Notes: generated by a model not told the origin, from the sequence alone. 64,000 bases of DNA from Monarcha castaneiventris obscurior (GCA_026261815.1 JAMPIT010000484.1:7476501-7540500); one strand, 5' to 3'; shown: positions 46,901-58,290, numbered from the stretch's first letter. Numbers and translations are program-made.

Positions 46901-49900
46901 GACCAGACATCTATGGCTAAAATCACAGCTGGGACAAGCTCAATGAATGCCTTTGCCCGAGGCCACACAGCAAGTCTTTCACAGGTCTGGGAACTGGTCC
47001 TCAGCCAGTGCCTTGATTACTTCTGAAAATCTGTTAGAGACATGCATTTCCTTCCTGTGCCATCAAAAGCATTCAAGATTTATTGCAACATTTATGAACA
47101 TTGTGAACTTTTTACCAGTGGGCTCTCCATGTCTGTTTCTAAACCACAGTGACTGCTGCATCTGCCATCCATTCCACGTAAGAGAACAACAGGGAAAAAG
47201 TTACTGCACTTCCATCCCAGATAATTTGCATTCCAGACCAGAGTCCAGATTTGCAGTTCTCAAAGGGATACAGGCAAAACCTGCTCTGTGCTACAAAGAT
47301 CACTATTTGTCCAAATCCTACACACAGCTAAAGCAGTTTGAAATACAGCAGATACACTCTGTAAGATTTAGCACCTTTGGGATTGTAGAGTAATCCCAGG
47401 AATCATCAGTAAAACTCCACCATGCACTTCCCTTAGGCCACTTTTCAGGCATTAGCAGGCAGAAGAGCTCTGATCATCAATTTATCTCAGTTATTCCTCC
47501 ACAAAATTTCATACCAAACTTACACTTGTAAAACTATGCTTGGACTGCCAAACTGTAAAACATTTCAAAACAAAATCTGGAGTGAAACCCTGGCCCTGGA
47601 GAAGTCAAAACATCCACTGCCTTTAATGGGGAAAGGACCTCCCGGCCACACTTTCACACGTTTGTTATATACTATGTAATAATGCAACCTGGGGCCACCT
47701 GCCTGTCCCAGTCACACACACACTGCAAGAAGAGAGTGCCTTTTTGGGTTGATTCATTGTGCTTAGGCCAGTGCTTACTTACAGGCCAGGATGTTGATGT
47801 ATCTGTTCTTGTGCTTGTTGTCGGGATGGTTGGAATGCTCCGCAGTAATGTTCATGTCAGCTGTACACCGCTGCACTTCCTAGGCAGAAAGATTATTCAA
47901 ATGGAAAATCTGTCAGTCCAAAAAACCCTGGGCTTTCTCTCCTTTTGCAACAGCTCATGGAAACCATGTTCACAGTATTGATAGCATAAGGTTAAAATGT
48001 TTCTAAAAATCATGGTAGTTAAGATAGGTCTTGGGAACAGGAGTGGGCATTGTCTTTGCTAAAATCATGTGAACCTGTACCTGGTGTACCCACCTGTATA
48101 GTAGATGATGAAGTTAAATGCGATGATTGCTTAGTAAATATAGTTAAAAATAATTATTTAATTATTACAAGAATCACAGGGAAGGGACAACAATCATGAG
48201 GGACGTTGTGGAGAGGGAGCTTAAACCCATGCTTGGGTGGAAACAATATACACAACAGAACAATATCAAGTTAATGATTAACATATGATTATACAACAGT
48301 TATGTAAGGAAAAGGTATAAAAATGTATCCATTATGTAAGGAAAAGGTATAAAAATGTATCCATCCCGAATCCATGGTAGGATCAGATTTGGGTCTGTCT
48401 ACACTCCTCATCCTCAGAGAGCTCTCAATAAAAGCACCTGCATATAATCATCCAGTGATTATGTGTTTCTGCACTAACAGTATCAGTATTGTAATTGATG
48501 GGTTGATTCAGTATTGCCCTGTCTGTTGTGGCCTCTTACACTGAGCCATGTCAGCTGTCCCTGGAGCATGGTCATGCTCCTCTCCACAGGCCTGGGGACA
48601 GATGAGCACCCTGAGGGCCAGCTGTCCCCTGTGACTACCAGTCCATCACCTTCTGCACGGCATCTCCTGCCATGCCCCACTCTGTCCCTCCTTGGGGAGC
48701 TAAGATAGGGTCCCTCAGATGCACGAGTGGCCGGTGCAGTGTAAGAAACTAAGAACAAAAACCATTTCAACAGAAGACTTTTGACCGCTGGACAGCTTAT
48801 GTGCTTATAACCTCTCAAAATGGGGTTTCTGACATTTGAGTTTGGTACTGACCTTTTGTTAGCTCTCTCCAGAGAGATGCCTTTCGTAAAATAAAAATAA
48901 AATAGATCTCTGAAGAGAACAGCAAGGGCTTTAAATACCACTGCTTGGACACTGATTAACAGCCCCTGATACAGTAAAGAAAAGGTTGCATCCATGTTTA
49001 TATTTATTTACAAAGCAGAGAGAGACCAAGCTTCCCAGGGTGTTCATGAAGCCAAAGATGCAGATTTCTGTCTAACTGGGGCTGTAGGTTAGATGCCTAA
49101 TTTTTAAATTCTTAATCCACCCCATATTCTGTTCAACAACAGAATACAGAGCTATTGAAATGGGGCAATGGAGGGTCTTTATTTTGACCCTAAAGAGAAG
49201 CAGCCATTCCCCTAGAGAGTTACACTCTTCAGAGACTGCCCTACAAACCGAATCACTCAGGAGTCTTTTCATCTCCAAGATACACCTTTTTTGTAACTGT
49301 TTAACCATAACCTTCCTAAAAAAGAGAACCCCATTTATCACTAGCATAAATATTCATCATTTAAAGACATATTTTTGAAAAAAAATTAAAATTTGGAGTT
49401 TACAAAGTTGTGGAAGAAATTATATTTATTCAAACCTTTTGTGACTCCTAGAAATTGCACCAAACAGAACCAATTTCCCCCCAGGATATGTGAGGAAGTG
49501 CCAAAGTACTTTGTACTTCAGACTTTAAAAATAACAGTACAGAACCTAAGAGGGAAAGTCATTAGGAGCTCACAGCTGCTACAAAGATCACGAGTTAAGT
49601 GACAGGGAAAAAATATCACAAGAAATGCTATACAAACAGCAGATGCAGGAGTTCAGCATTATGCAGACATTTCACAAAGGACTTGCATAGCAATTTTGGT
49701 ATCTTCCCCAGCATTTACATTTTAAAAGTGCAAAGTATACTAAAACCTTGTACATTTTATAGCTTTTATATCCATGTGACACTCTCAAGTAACAACTGCT
49801 TCTCTCTCTCTTCCCAACCCTCCATAGGAAGAAACATACTGTGCTCAAGGAGATGAGCTGAGCAAAGACAAAGACAAATCAAGCAAAACTCTTAGCTGGC

Positions 49901-52900
49901 CCTAATAGAATTTTCATAGTTCCACTTCTACCATATAAAAATCCCCATATTAAAGTGTGCTCTTCCCCTAATTCTGCCTGTCAGCTCCAGTAAGCAAGGG
50001 ATTTCAGATTACACAATGGGTAGGACCAGTTCAGCCTAAGTCATATTTGGAAAAGCAGCGATATTTACATGTTAGGTTGATTTAATATGATTTCGTTTTA
50101 CCTATTTTTGCATTTAGGAATCATACAACATCACTGCTGTACCGTTACAGGTCACTCCTAAAAAATACCCTGCCCGTTTCTGAAAAGCCTCACATCAAAC
50201 CCTACATCCCTGCATCACTATAAAACTATTTTCAGAAGTTATTTGCATTGAAAAATTTATGCCAAATGCTGTAGAATTTAATACAGATTAATCCAATAAG
50301 AATCCAATAAGGTTCTGTGGAGAATACTCTGAGAAGTTACAGAATTTAATAGGGAATTACCTCCCTGCTAAGGAATTTTCTCTGACAGTTTAAATACTAC
50401 ATAGTAAATGTATCATTTTCTATTACATTCTATAGGATTTTTTCCATAAGGGAATTGTTGGTGAGGTTAATCATTTTAATTAACCTTTTTATGTTGATGG
50501 TGACTGTTTCCTTGACTGTACATGTTCCCAGCTGGCCAATATAAAGTTAATAGAAGAGGAAGATTAAGGTAAGATGGTGAAAAACACAGCAATGGAAAAG
50601 GAGGTCTGACACTGTGAGAGCTGCTGATCTGAAAATGGCTTTTCTTACCACGTAACATTCTAAATGGTTTTTAATACTCTGGAAAGATGTTGTAATGGTG
50701 GCTTCCTATATCTGCACAATGCCAAAAGCCTAGCAAAAAGGGACTGTTAGCAGAAAAGCTTCCTCCTTGCCAATATGCCTGAGCTATTTCTGTCTTTTTA
50801 AAGTCTTCAGCCCTCCCCTCCAGTCCAGGACACAGCTGAGGCTTTGGGACATTGAAGCTGTCAACGAGAAGGGGACTGAGGACACCCTCCAGCTCCACGC
50901 TGGCCTGGGTTCGGCTGTGCTGCATGGACAGATGGGGTTGAGGGTGTGTATCCACGCTCTCCCACCCTCCCAGGCTCATCCCTCCAAATTCTAACAGCAG
51001 ATTACTAAACCACAGGCTCCCCCCACCAGCCAGTAAGGCATAGGTTAACATTCCTCTGTTATTAAAGCCAAGGTGGTTGCCTCTCATCAAGGCAAAAAAG
51101 GCTGTAAGGAGACAGGACTAGTTGCAGTCTGTTATCTGTGCCTCTGTTCAGAGTATAATTTACCCCTTGGCAGAAGAGGACACCCCGGTATTAATAAATA
51201 ACACCCTGAAGAAAGTCCCCAAAAGTCCCCATCTTATTTATGCTGTTTTACCACATTTATGTATATCACATATTTACTTTCCCAGCATTTTCTGTTGCTT
51301 ATGCAATGAATACTCTGGGATTTCTAAACCTTACTGGCTACCAAGTCCTTTGGTTGCATTTAAAACATCACCATGATTGCATTATTATTATAACCTACAT
51401 TTGCAGGCAGGTCACCAGGTCAGGGCTGACCCCAGGCTGCTCACTGCAGCTCAGCCTAAACAAAGTCCTCTCCCAGCAGGTGCAAAACTGCTACTGGCAC
51501 CTTGGAATAGGACAGATAGTGTTCATATCACCATGTTCATAATTTATTCATAAACTTTTCAGCTCTAGAATATTTCCTTTGGCTTTCCTTAATCCTGCTT
51601 AGTCTCCTCCACTGATTTCAATGGCTGCTGGCTTGCACACTGCTGCTCCTCATGTTTAACTTCCCAGAACACATTACTGTCCCAGGATGAATGGATACAG
51701 GCTTTATTCTGTCCTTTCAACTTGTCCTTGACAACCCAAGAAACCAAAGTACATGGTTTCAATTGACTTAGTTACTGTAAGGAGTGTTCTAGTCTATGCT
51801 ATTACGGCTAATTTACCTTTTAATTATATTGTCCATGCTAATGCTAATTGGAATTTGATACACCCAGGTTTAACGACCCATTTTAATTGCCTTTCAGAAA
51901 CAAGTTACGGATTAGTTTCTTCTAAACTTCAAAGATTTCCATTTAAGTGTAAAATCAAACTGCTCCAGTGTCTTGCTGGCAGTGTAAGGTTCTGAACAGG
52001 AATTTTTGCTACAGTGGCTGAGCAGCAACTTCGTCTCTGGATCTGGCCTTAGGAAGCACTGCTGCTGTTGTTCCCCCTTTCTTCAGGCTGATGTCCTGGC
52101 TGATCTGTGAAAGCCTATGAATAGCAACGAGGAGGAGTCACAACAAAGAAAGGATCCAAATCTGAGTGACTAAAGCTGAGGAGATCCATAGCTATGTTTT
52201 GATATTAACGTTGATATTTTTTAGCATGGAAGCAGGTAGTTCATCCACCCCCAATATCAGTTTTGATCTATTATTTTAATCCCAAATTACAAGAATTCTG
52301 TGGTAGTGCTCTTGCTGTTTGTTTTATCACAGCAAACATGAAGACAGCGTACCAACAGAGATTGCAGATAGTATTTGAAGATATCCCCAGGAACAGTGTA
52401 GATTTCTGTAATAATTTAGCACTGCTATAAACTCTGCAATGGCACTTGAGAGAGAAGTGAGTTGGGGACTGCCTGGAAAGAGGTGAAAATAAACAAAACA
52501 AAAGGACTCAACACAGAAATAAAATCAAGAGATAGCTGAAAACTCCTGTAAGTGCATGAGGGAGGAAAGGAGGGTGGGGTGGAAGTGATAGAGTCTGACC
52601 AAGACCTTGCATTGCCCAGCCAGTGGCTCATCCAAGCGGGGCTTCCAGGCAGAAACCTTGGGAATGGCTGTGGTACTGCAGTGAGTAACAGAAACCCCAA
52701 ATATAGGAACTTCTTTTACTGCTTCTCTTCAACTTCATCTCTTAATTCACAACGCCAGTTTCTCATGGTAGGTGAAGCAGTTGAGATAAGAACTGAGAAC
52801 TCCAGGAAGGCCCTGTTCTGCAGCAGTCCTTCCTCCTCCAGCTTCACAGTGCTGCTTCCCTCTGGTTTCAGTACAGCAATACACAGGCTGAGAATACCTC

Positions 52901-55900
52901 TAATTAAGACAATTTTGGGCCAGGGTTATAAAACATTCCCAATGCAGTATTGCTTGCTAGCAGCATGCTTTTGAAATGGCATCTTTCTACTGCCAAATTC
53001 CTTGGTGTAGATGAAGCTATAAGCATGTGTCTGGTGTGAGCTGTGTCTAATCTATAAGGGATGTCAGTTTAACTACACTGAGTTTTTAGTCTCTCAAGAA
53101 GTGTGCAAAGTGCAGCACTACCTGTCTTCAATGCAACCCCTTGCTAGAGAATAACATTCTGAGGTCCCTGCTTAAAAAGAGCCAGTGACCCCCGCCCTGA
53201 GCAGCAGCAACCATGAGAATAACATTAACAAATCCCTGCCACATGGCTGGAAATATAGATTTATGTTATTTTCTTACATTTCAGGACATTTAGAAGAAGG
53301 TGCCACTGGAGTATAAAGATATTTTCAATTTATGTGATGAGGGAGCTAGACAGCCTGCCTCCAAGTTCAGCGAGCCTGTTCAGACTCCAAATTGGCAATG
53401 AATCATTATGCTCACACAGCCACAGGCAGGAGAGGTCTGCAGAGATTGCTTTCCTCCTCTCTAATCGCTCCCCCAGCAGCACTGACCAGCCCACTCTAGA
53501 ATTACAGAGGAGGGAAACAAAATTCTCTGATCTCTAAAATCCAAATGCTGCATTAAACTGTAAAAACTCACAGTTAGCTTTGGGGATGGAAGGTGATTTC
53601 TTGGCTTAGTGTTCCCTTCTAGAGCAAAAGGACATAATTACTCAAAAAAACTTACTGTGTTATTCCAGTAACCGGCCAGGGGGAGGGAGTGAAAAGCTCT
53701 GCTGTGGGAGGTGGCACTTCACACTTTCTGATACAGGAATTTGGAGGGCACATGTCCTATATAGTCAGGCTATCGGGGAATAGAGGATAACACATGTGAC
53801 ATCAGTTTTTAAAATGAGATCCAGAAGGGGTTTTAGGCACTGCAGCCCACTACATCTGACTTCTCCGTGGGGCAAACTGTGAGGCTTTGCAATAGAGGAG
53901 CAGAGCTAGTGAATGCCTTGAACACATTGGGGAGAGGTCCCTGAAGAAGAGTACAGGCTGCCTAGAAGAGAGCAGCATATCAATTTCCAAAATGTGTCAA
54001 CAGGCCTCTCAGAAAATATTACTAAAAAGCCTGTTCTGGTTTTGGAGCAAAAGGAAAACTCGCCTTGTGCGCTACTAGGTTAGAGGTGGGACTCACTTGC
54101 CCAGGAATTGCCAGTGTTCAGCTTTCACTGGTGGGACCTTACAGGGACCTAACCTATTCATAAATGGACTGCAGAGGAGACAGAGTGTTTACAATACAAA
54201 ATTATTCAGGATAATTAGAACAAAAGCTATTTGTGAAGGGAAGCTGAACAGTTTTGCAGCACTGAGTGGCCGAGTGACAAAATGGCAAATGAAATTCAAC
54301 GATGATAAATACAAAGTGAGGTACTTGGGGAAAAACAACCCTAACTGTACATATATACTGACAGGTTCCCAATTTGCTATTGTCATTCAGTGATGAGACC
54401 TTGGGGTCACAGTCAATAGTCTTCTGGAGGTGTCAGCTGAGTGCTCAGTAGTTGCTAAAAACCAACTACTATGTTAGGAGGGAGGAAAGTAATAGAAAAT
54501 GGAAAACATCACTGAACTCCGCAGTAAAACCACCTGTCATATACTGTGCACAGCTGTGGTCTTCCCATCTTGACAAGGTTATGGTAAAGGAAGAAAAAAA
54601 GGTACAGAGGGAACAAGTCAATGTAAGTCTGTAGTGGCTTCCTCCAAAAAAATGAATAATGAAGTGAATAATTTAGACTTCAGATTTCAAAGTGGATTAT
54701 TAAGGGGGAATATAATTGCAGACAGAATCATGTGAGGCATTTTAAGTAAACAGAAATGCCCTTTGTAATGCAAAAACTAGGAGGCACCAAGAGAAGTTAT
54801 TCAACATGAATTAAAAGCAAAAGGAAGTCTGTTCTTGTGGAACAAATTGTAGAATTCATTGCCATGGGATGCTTTGGACACCAGAAGCCTAAGAAAGTTG
54901 AAGAGACAACTAGAAATTTATGGAAGAAAGGTCTATCAAAGACTGTTAAATGTAATGATGCCAAGAAAATCTATGGCTAGACAAGGAATAGATACAACCT
55001 CTGGCTCAGGAAGCCTTTCAATCTCTGTTCAGTCTTGCCCTCAAACCCTGCCCCAGTACCCCTGTAAAACTGTGGTACCTCATCCTGTACACCAGAGCAA
55101 GACAGTGCTGGAGCTACCTGAGAGCAAGCCAAAAACCTTCCCTGAACTTTTTAAATCTAGTACTGAACAAACTCCAAGGTTGAATACAAAGAGTTATGTC
55201 AGAGACCAGCACTAGTGATGTAGGATCTTTATTTTAAAAAGCTATTTGTTGTTCAGTATTACATTGGGTCCTGTATTTCCAATTTATATCAAAAATTGAA
55301 AATTCACGGGACTCAAAGGAAATCTTTAAAATTCTGTATATACAAATATACAAGAAAGCCCAGCTATCATCAGACAATAAAGCTGGCTACTTGCACTATG
55401 ATTACCCAAAGGGAATAAGGATTCATTTTAGATGTACTTTCCAAGGGAAGATTTGTGAGTTCAAAGTCCTTCTTTCCTCTGCACATAAAATGCTTCCTAA
55501 GAACATTCTCAAAATATTTATCTGTAATTACAGATCAATTTAAGAGGAGGAGGGAATATTCACACAATTACTTTCAAAGGAATCTTCTTCCTGTAAAAAA
55601 CAACTCTAAATATGCTGCCAAAAACAGAGGAAGAGACATCAAAATCCAGCAACAAACAAACGCACGATATTCACATTCCACACTGGGCAGTGTATGTGTG
55701 TGCCTAGCTTAGTCTTTCCTTTTGCAGCTTCTACCTTAAACCTCCTGCCACAGAAATTTCTGTAGAGATTTTTGATCCTTTTTTCTTTTAACAAAATCTC
55801 ATGCACTGGCTACCTTTGGGAAGATTTATTTATTCTGCAGTATTGATCACATTATCTCAGTATCTCCTTGCCATCCTCTTCCCCTTTTAGATGCAAAAAG

Positions 55901-58290
55901 CCATATTTTTTCATATGACTGCAGAATCTATTACCCCTTTTCAGAAGTTCCACAGGCATGAAGGTACAATATGGCTGTGGTACTTTCCACCTAAGGCTAG
56001 TAGCCCTGTAACAGTGGATTTTCTGTTTTAGCTGGAATCTTATTATTTCTCCATAAAATATTAGTTAAGTCTTCCCCATAGCTGGCAAATGCAACTCCAG
56101 CACATGGATCGTGGCTGGATCTGACTGGATGTGAGAAGTTGCACTGCAGCCACTCCAAGAGCTACTGTATTAATGTAACCTCAGGTTCCACTATCCCTCA
56201 GCCATTCTCCAAACTGGGGTTCTGACCTCTGAGTCAGTTTGGGCATTTGAGAAACATTTTACCTACGGGCTCTGTGCAAAATCCTGGGTTTCAAATCAGG
56301 ACCACAAGGCCTCAGCAAGGCAGAACACCAGCAGTGAAGGGAAGCTGGGTGATTTATCCCAGACAGAGATCGCCTTTTTCCTATTCCTACTCCTTATTCC
56401 AGCAGGAGGTTTCATTCACAGTTAGGAAGCTGAGACCTCACCTATGGAGAAACACATCTGGAGTAGCTATCCTGACTTCAAAGCAGACGCTCCAAGTTTT
56501 AAGCCAGCATGGAGAAGAGAATTTGGCAGACACAGTGCAGTTGGAGGAGTTTAACGTCTCTTTGGAGGGGGACCCTGCGCTCCCCGGAATGGGACTAATT
56601 GGCCAAAGCTCTATCCAACTGCTGCCACAGCACAGCACTCACAGCAGGGAACTCCAGGAGGAAGGGAAAAAATAAGGCTATTAGAGCAGTGTTTTTCTTT
56701 GCTAAAACACAGGTGGAAGGTGTCCAACATTTGTTAATAGCAGTGATTTTGTGGCAGCTGAAGCAAAGCCTGCTTAAAGCCAGACCAAGTTTACAGATGT
56801 GTTGCTGATTATTTTGAATAATTAAGTGGTGTAAAACCCAGCTGTGATGAACAGCACTGGGGTCGCAATCCATAAATAATTGAGAAGAGCAAGTCACATT
56901 TGATCATCCTGATCAAATTCTACTCTCTGGAGAATAAATGTTTGTCCTGAATACCATCAACATTGTTAAATGCCTCAATATTCCTGCTCAGCCATCCAGC
57001 CAGCAGTCAATTGAACTAAATCACTCTAACACCTTATACATTTGCCTTCCTCATGAATACAAAATGCTTCTAACTTACACAATGCTTTTTGGGCATCAGA
57101 CACAGCAGACACTCTTTACAGACAGTAACCAAACAGCAACAATAAACGTTTTAAATGGTCCCATTAAAAACAATTCCTGCATACAATCTTGTCTTTACAG
57201 TGCAGTAAGCAAAGAAGCTGTATATAAGGCCACCTATTTTGGTTCAGTGCCTTGTTTATAAGCAGAGCTGCTGCTCTGATTCACAAGCAGCAGGCAAACA
57301 CACTTCCTTTTGCTCGCAGGGAAGCCAGTAGTGCTACTCCATGTGATTTCCTGGGGCTTCTCCCATTTCTCAGTACTTCCAAAAGGTCAGCAGTGACTGT
57401 GATTAGACTGAGTGAGGAAAAGCCTGTCTCTCCTGTCTTATGCTGCATGATGTTTACCATGCTTGCATAATATGGGTTTGGTAACCCAGAGGTAGAAAAC
57501 TACTTTCACTCCATTGGAATTATCTCCAAATGACAGCACATTTATAGGTCAGAATCTGTTCTACACAGCTAACAGGATGCAAATTTAAAAATAGTCGCAT
57601 TTGGTAAATACCACCAACTAAACCTCAAATCCCTTCTCCTTGGTTTTACTGGAACAAAATAATCAATGACTTCAATAGAAATCTCTTCTGTCAGAACAGA
57701 GCGTGAACAAGGACTCAAGGAACTGACCCACAGTTTGGGTTTTCATGAAAGACCAAGTTCTACTATTTTTACTCATTGCAAGCACTAGTTTGCTACTTTT
57801 GGACTACTCTGGGGGTATGTGGCTTTTTCGGTGACTAAGAGGAGCAAATTCTGGACCAAGAAGAGTAAAATAATTGTAGTAAACCCTGGAGTTAAAAACG
57901 ACTGTTTGTATCTTTATGCTGTTCCTGAGGGCTTGCAGGCAGTTTCCTATTTAATTGAAACCTAGGAGGGTTCCCCCTTAAAGGCACCAAATCCGTGGTA
58001 GTTAGAAGGCACCTGTGTATGTCCAGTCCCACACTGCTCATAGCTGGTAGCAAATTGGTATAATCCTGTTTCTTCTGATATATTTGAGCACCGCATTTAC
58101 CTGACATGACATCACACAGATGTCACATGGTCCCCAATCATTACTACACAATTAGCTTTAGGAAAACAACATTTTATTGGTGGGTCATCAAATTGTACCT
58201 CAAAGTCTTCTGAGAACCCATGCTGGTTATTAGAATACAGCTCACTGATGTGTTTAACAAACTGCTTGACTGGAATTGCTTCCATATCAT
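31788..58290 (-). CDS. PTPRG: PTPRG, receptor-type tyrosine phosphatase gamma, cytoplasmic 3' part
   Basis: Fifteen exons (1871 coding bases) give 622 residues that end naturally. PTPRG is a single-pass type V receptor phosphatase with a carbonic-anhydrase-like ectodomain; that part and the membrane segment lie off the right edge. Numbering from the first complete codon: juxtamembrane [15 protein letters not shown] segment 1-30; D1 with the KNRY phosphotyrosine loop (54-57), WPD loop (203-205, general-acid Asp 205), [12 protein letters not shown]-loop (Cys 237, Arg 243) and QTEEQY Q-loop; then D2 with [15 protein letters not shown] (from 390) and WPNPD (496-500). At the D2 P-loop position it has VHDEYGAVSAG, so Cys is Asp 528 and Arg is Ser 534. 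D1 should dephosphorylate phosphotyrosine, while D2 should be inactive and structural. It ends SLV, a class I PDZ-ligand form. It differs from PTPRZ1 at many diagnostic sites (for example the juxtamembrane segment and STKEN near the end). All junction phases agree and no break was seen. Confidence 0.97.
32665..32800 (-). CDS. PTPRG: PTPRG window exon 14
   Basis: 136 bases. The first base completes Glu, then 45 codons: [20 protein letters not shown] onwards to MRPGVFTDI. The P-loop Arg position is Ser. Donor GTAAGT. Confidence 0.97.
35253..35407 (+). mobile_element. Possible LTR-like segment (weak)
   Basis: A segment beginning TGTTGGGG carries a TATA-like CCCTATATGGG (35303-35313), then AATAAA at 35351-35356 within GGAAGAATAAATCTGC, and a CTGATCA end near 35407. 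The order resembles the promoter to U5 half of an avian ERV LTR. It is short, the left edge is unclear and no target duplication was found. Confidence 0.3.
35866..36008 (-). CDS. PTPRG: PTPRG window exon 13: degenerate D2 active site
   Basis: 143 bases, 47 codons plus two bases: [20 protein letters not shown] (WPNPD instead of WPD) through to GPTIVHD. This last Asp sits where active phosphatases have the catalytic Cys. The donor GTATGT splits the next Glu codon. Confidence 0.97.
36752..36898 (-). CDS. PTPRG: PTPRG window exon 12
   Basis: 147 bases, 49 codons, phase 0: [20 protein letters not shown] then [19 protein letters not shown]. The YWP motif is kept. Donor GTAAAG. Confidence 0.97.
39180..39308 (-). 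CDS. PTPRG: PTPRG window exon 11
   Basis: 129 bases, 43 codons, phase 0: [20 protein letters not shown] then [25 protein letters not shown] replaces the TQGPL of active domains, typical of D2. Donor GTGAGT. Confidence 0.97.
39736..39812 (-). CDS. PTPRG: PTPRG window exon 10
   Basis: 77 bases, completing a split Ser codon and then 25 codons: [20 protein letters not shown] then ASYIM, the D2 DYINASY motif. Donor GTGAGG; the acceptor AATGTTATAG follows an unusually long T tract on the transcript strand. Confidence 0.96.
41085..41178 (-). CDS. PTPRG: PTPRG window exon 9: start of D2
   Basis: 94 bases, 31 codons plus one base: [20 protein letters not shown] then [17 protein letters not shown] is the D2 counterpart of the D1 KNRY loop, with Asn in place of Tyr. 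Donor GTAAGA. Confidence 0.96.
43027..43173 (-). CDS. PTPRG: PTPRG window exon 8: Q-loop and D1-D2 linker
   Basis: 147 bases, 49 codons, phase 0. It starts [20 protein letters not shown], giving QTE|EQY with the previous exon (the catalytic Q-loop Gln), and ends in the linker [11 protein letters not shown]. Donor GTAAGT. Confidence 0.97.
43520..43655 (-). CDS. PTPRG: PTPRG window exon 7: P-loop Arg
   Basis: 136 bases. The first base completes the Ser codon, then [19 protein letters not shown] continues with the transition-state Arg, followed by [18 protein letters not shown]. Donor GAG|GTAAAA. Confidence 0.97.
44793..44965 (-). CDS. PTPRG: PTPRG window exon 6: WPD loop and catalytic Cys
   Basis: 173 bases, 57 codons plus two bases. 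It encodes [13 protein letters not shown], then [18 protein letters not shown] with the general-acid Asp, and ends VVVHC, the nucleophilic Cys. The donor GTATGA falls inside the Ser codon that follows the Cys. Confidence 0.97.
45351..45485 (-). CDS. PTPRG: PTPRG window exon 5
   Basis: 135 bases, 45 codons, phase 0. It encodes [18 protein letters not shown] and a beta-strand segment ending [15 protein letters not shown] is the conserved KC.(Q/R)YWP motif. Locally GC-richer than the flanking introns. Confidence 0.97.
45715..45849 (-). CDS. PTPRG: PTPRG window exon 4
   Basis: 135 bases, 45 codons, phase 0. It encodes [15 protein letters not shown], then [12 protein letters not shown] and [13 protein letters not shown], the universal TQGP, DFWRM(I/V)WE and ITN.VE.GR phosphatase motifs. 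Donor GTAAGA. Confidence 0.97.
46076..46158 (-). CDS. PTPRG: PTPRG window exon 3
   Basis: 83 bases, completing the split Tyr codon and then 27 codons: [20 protein letters not shown] followed by INANYVD, the family-wide D.SRV.L and DYINA(N/S)Y motifs. Donor GTAAGT. Confidence 0.97.
47783..47879 (-). CDS. PTPRG: PTPRG window exon 2: KNRY loop
   Basis: 97 bases, 32 codons plus one base. It encodes [19 protein letters not shown] and then [11 protein letters not shown], the phosphotyrosine-recognition loop of D1. The donor GTAAGTAAG splits the following Tyr codon. Confidence 0.97.
48095..48479 (+). mobile_element. Solo LTR in PTPRG intron
   Basis: About 385 bases starting TGTATAGTAGATGATGAAG and ending GCACTAACA. 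It holds a TATA box (GGTATAAAAATG, present twice), an AATAAA at 48427-48432 in CTCTCAATAAAAGC, and a short U5-like end, all in LTR order. It is antisense to PTPRG and no internal retroviral genes adjoin it, so it is a solo LTR. The exact 5' border and a target duplication could not be confirmed. Confidence 0.7.
48301..48364 (+). repeat. Perfect 32-bp tandem duplication around the LTR TATA box
   Basis: Two identical 32-base units, 48301-48332 and 48333-48364, each starting TATGTAAGGAAAAGG and containing TATAAAAATG. The LTR therefore has two TATA boxes 32 bases apart. Confidence 0.95.
48480..54084 (-). other. PTPRG large intron, LTR to old CR1
   Basis: Non-coding as far as I can see. A GC-richer block at 48530-48730 next to the LTR may be more repeat. 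A 170-residue open frame on the minus strand (48483-48995) overlaps it but has no recognisable domain. The rest is AT-rich. Confidence 0.4.
54085..55030 (+). mobile_element. Decayed CR1-type LINE, ORF2 3' end and UTR
   Basis: Conceptual translation shows scattered remains of the reverse-transcriptase C-terminal region: [20 protein letters not shown] (the CR1 MKFN..KC.V..LG motif), then in another frame [20 protein letters not shown], then [14 protein letters not shown] (CR1 SALVRPHLEYCVQFW). The downstream part reads like an old CR1 3' region (GAATTCATTGCCATGGGATG, GGTCTATCAAAGACTGTTAA). Frame changes and stops show a long-dead copy in the PTPRG intron, antisense to the gene. Confidence 0.75.
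55031..58198 (-). other. PTPRG large intron, right part
   Basis: AT-rich intronic DNA up to the window's first PTPRG exon. Open frames are short and unsupported. No repeat is recognised. Confidence 0.4.
58199..58290 (-). CDS. PTPRG: PTPRG window exon 1: juxtamembrane/D1 start
   Basis: 92 bases: two bases of a split codon, then 30 codons beginning [18 protein letters not shown] and ending GFSEDFE. The acceptor ends CCTTACAG after a T-rich tract; the donor is GAG|GTACAA, weaker than consensus. It encodes the wedge-like helices in front of D1. The preceding exon, expected to encode an IPIIP-type segment, was not found between here and the right edge. Confidence 0.95.

Larger units (their letters stand above)
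31935..47782 (-). other. PTPRG introns between the last fourteen exons
   Basis: Thirteen introns, from about 226 bases (45850-46075) to about 3.1 kb (32801-35865), all GT/AG. They are AT-rich apart from patches near 34760-35350, 37980-38230 and 43900-44150. Simple sequence includes a TTC run near 36670-36685 and an A tract at 39822-39848. One weak LTR candidate is listed separately. No other gene was seen. Confidence 0.6.

Noticed and set aside
31788..58290. PTPRZ1 as an alternative identity for the phosphatase
   Set aside because: The juxtamembrane [14 protein letters not shown] segment, D1 sequence such as KDSKHSDY and EQNTGII, and the [13 protein letters not shown] tail fit PTPRG, and the neighbour is C3orf14.
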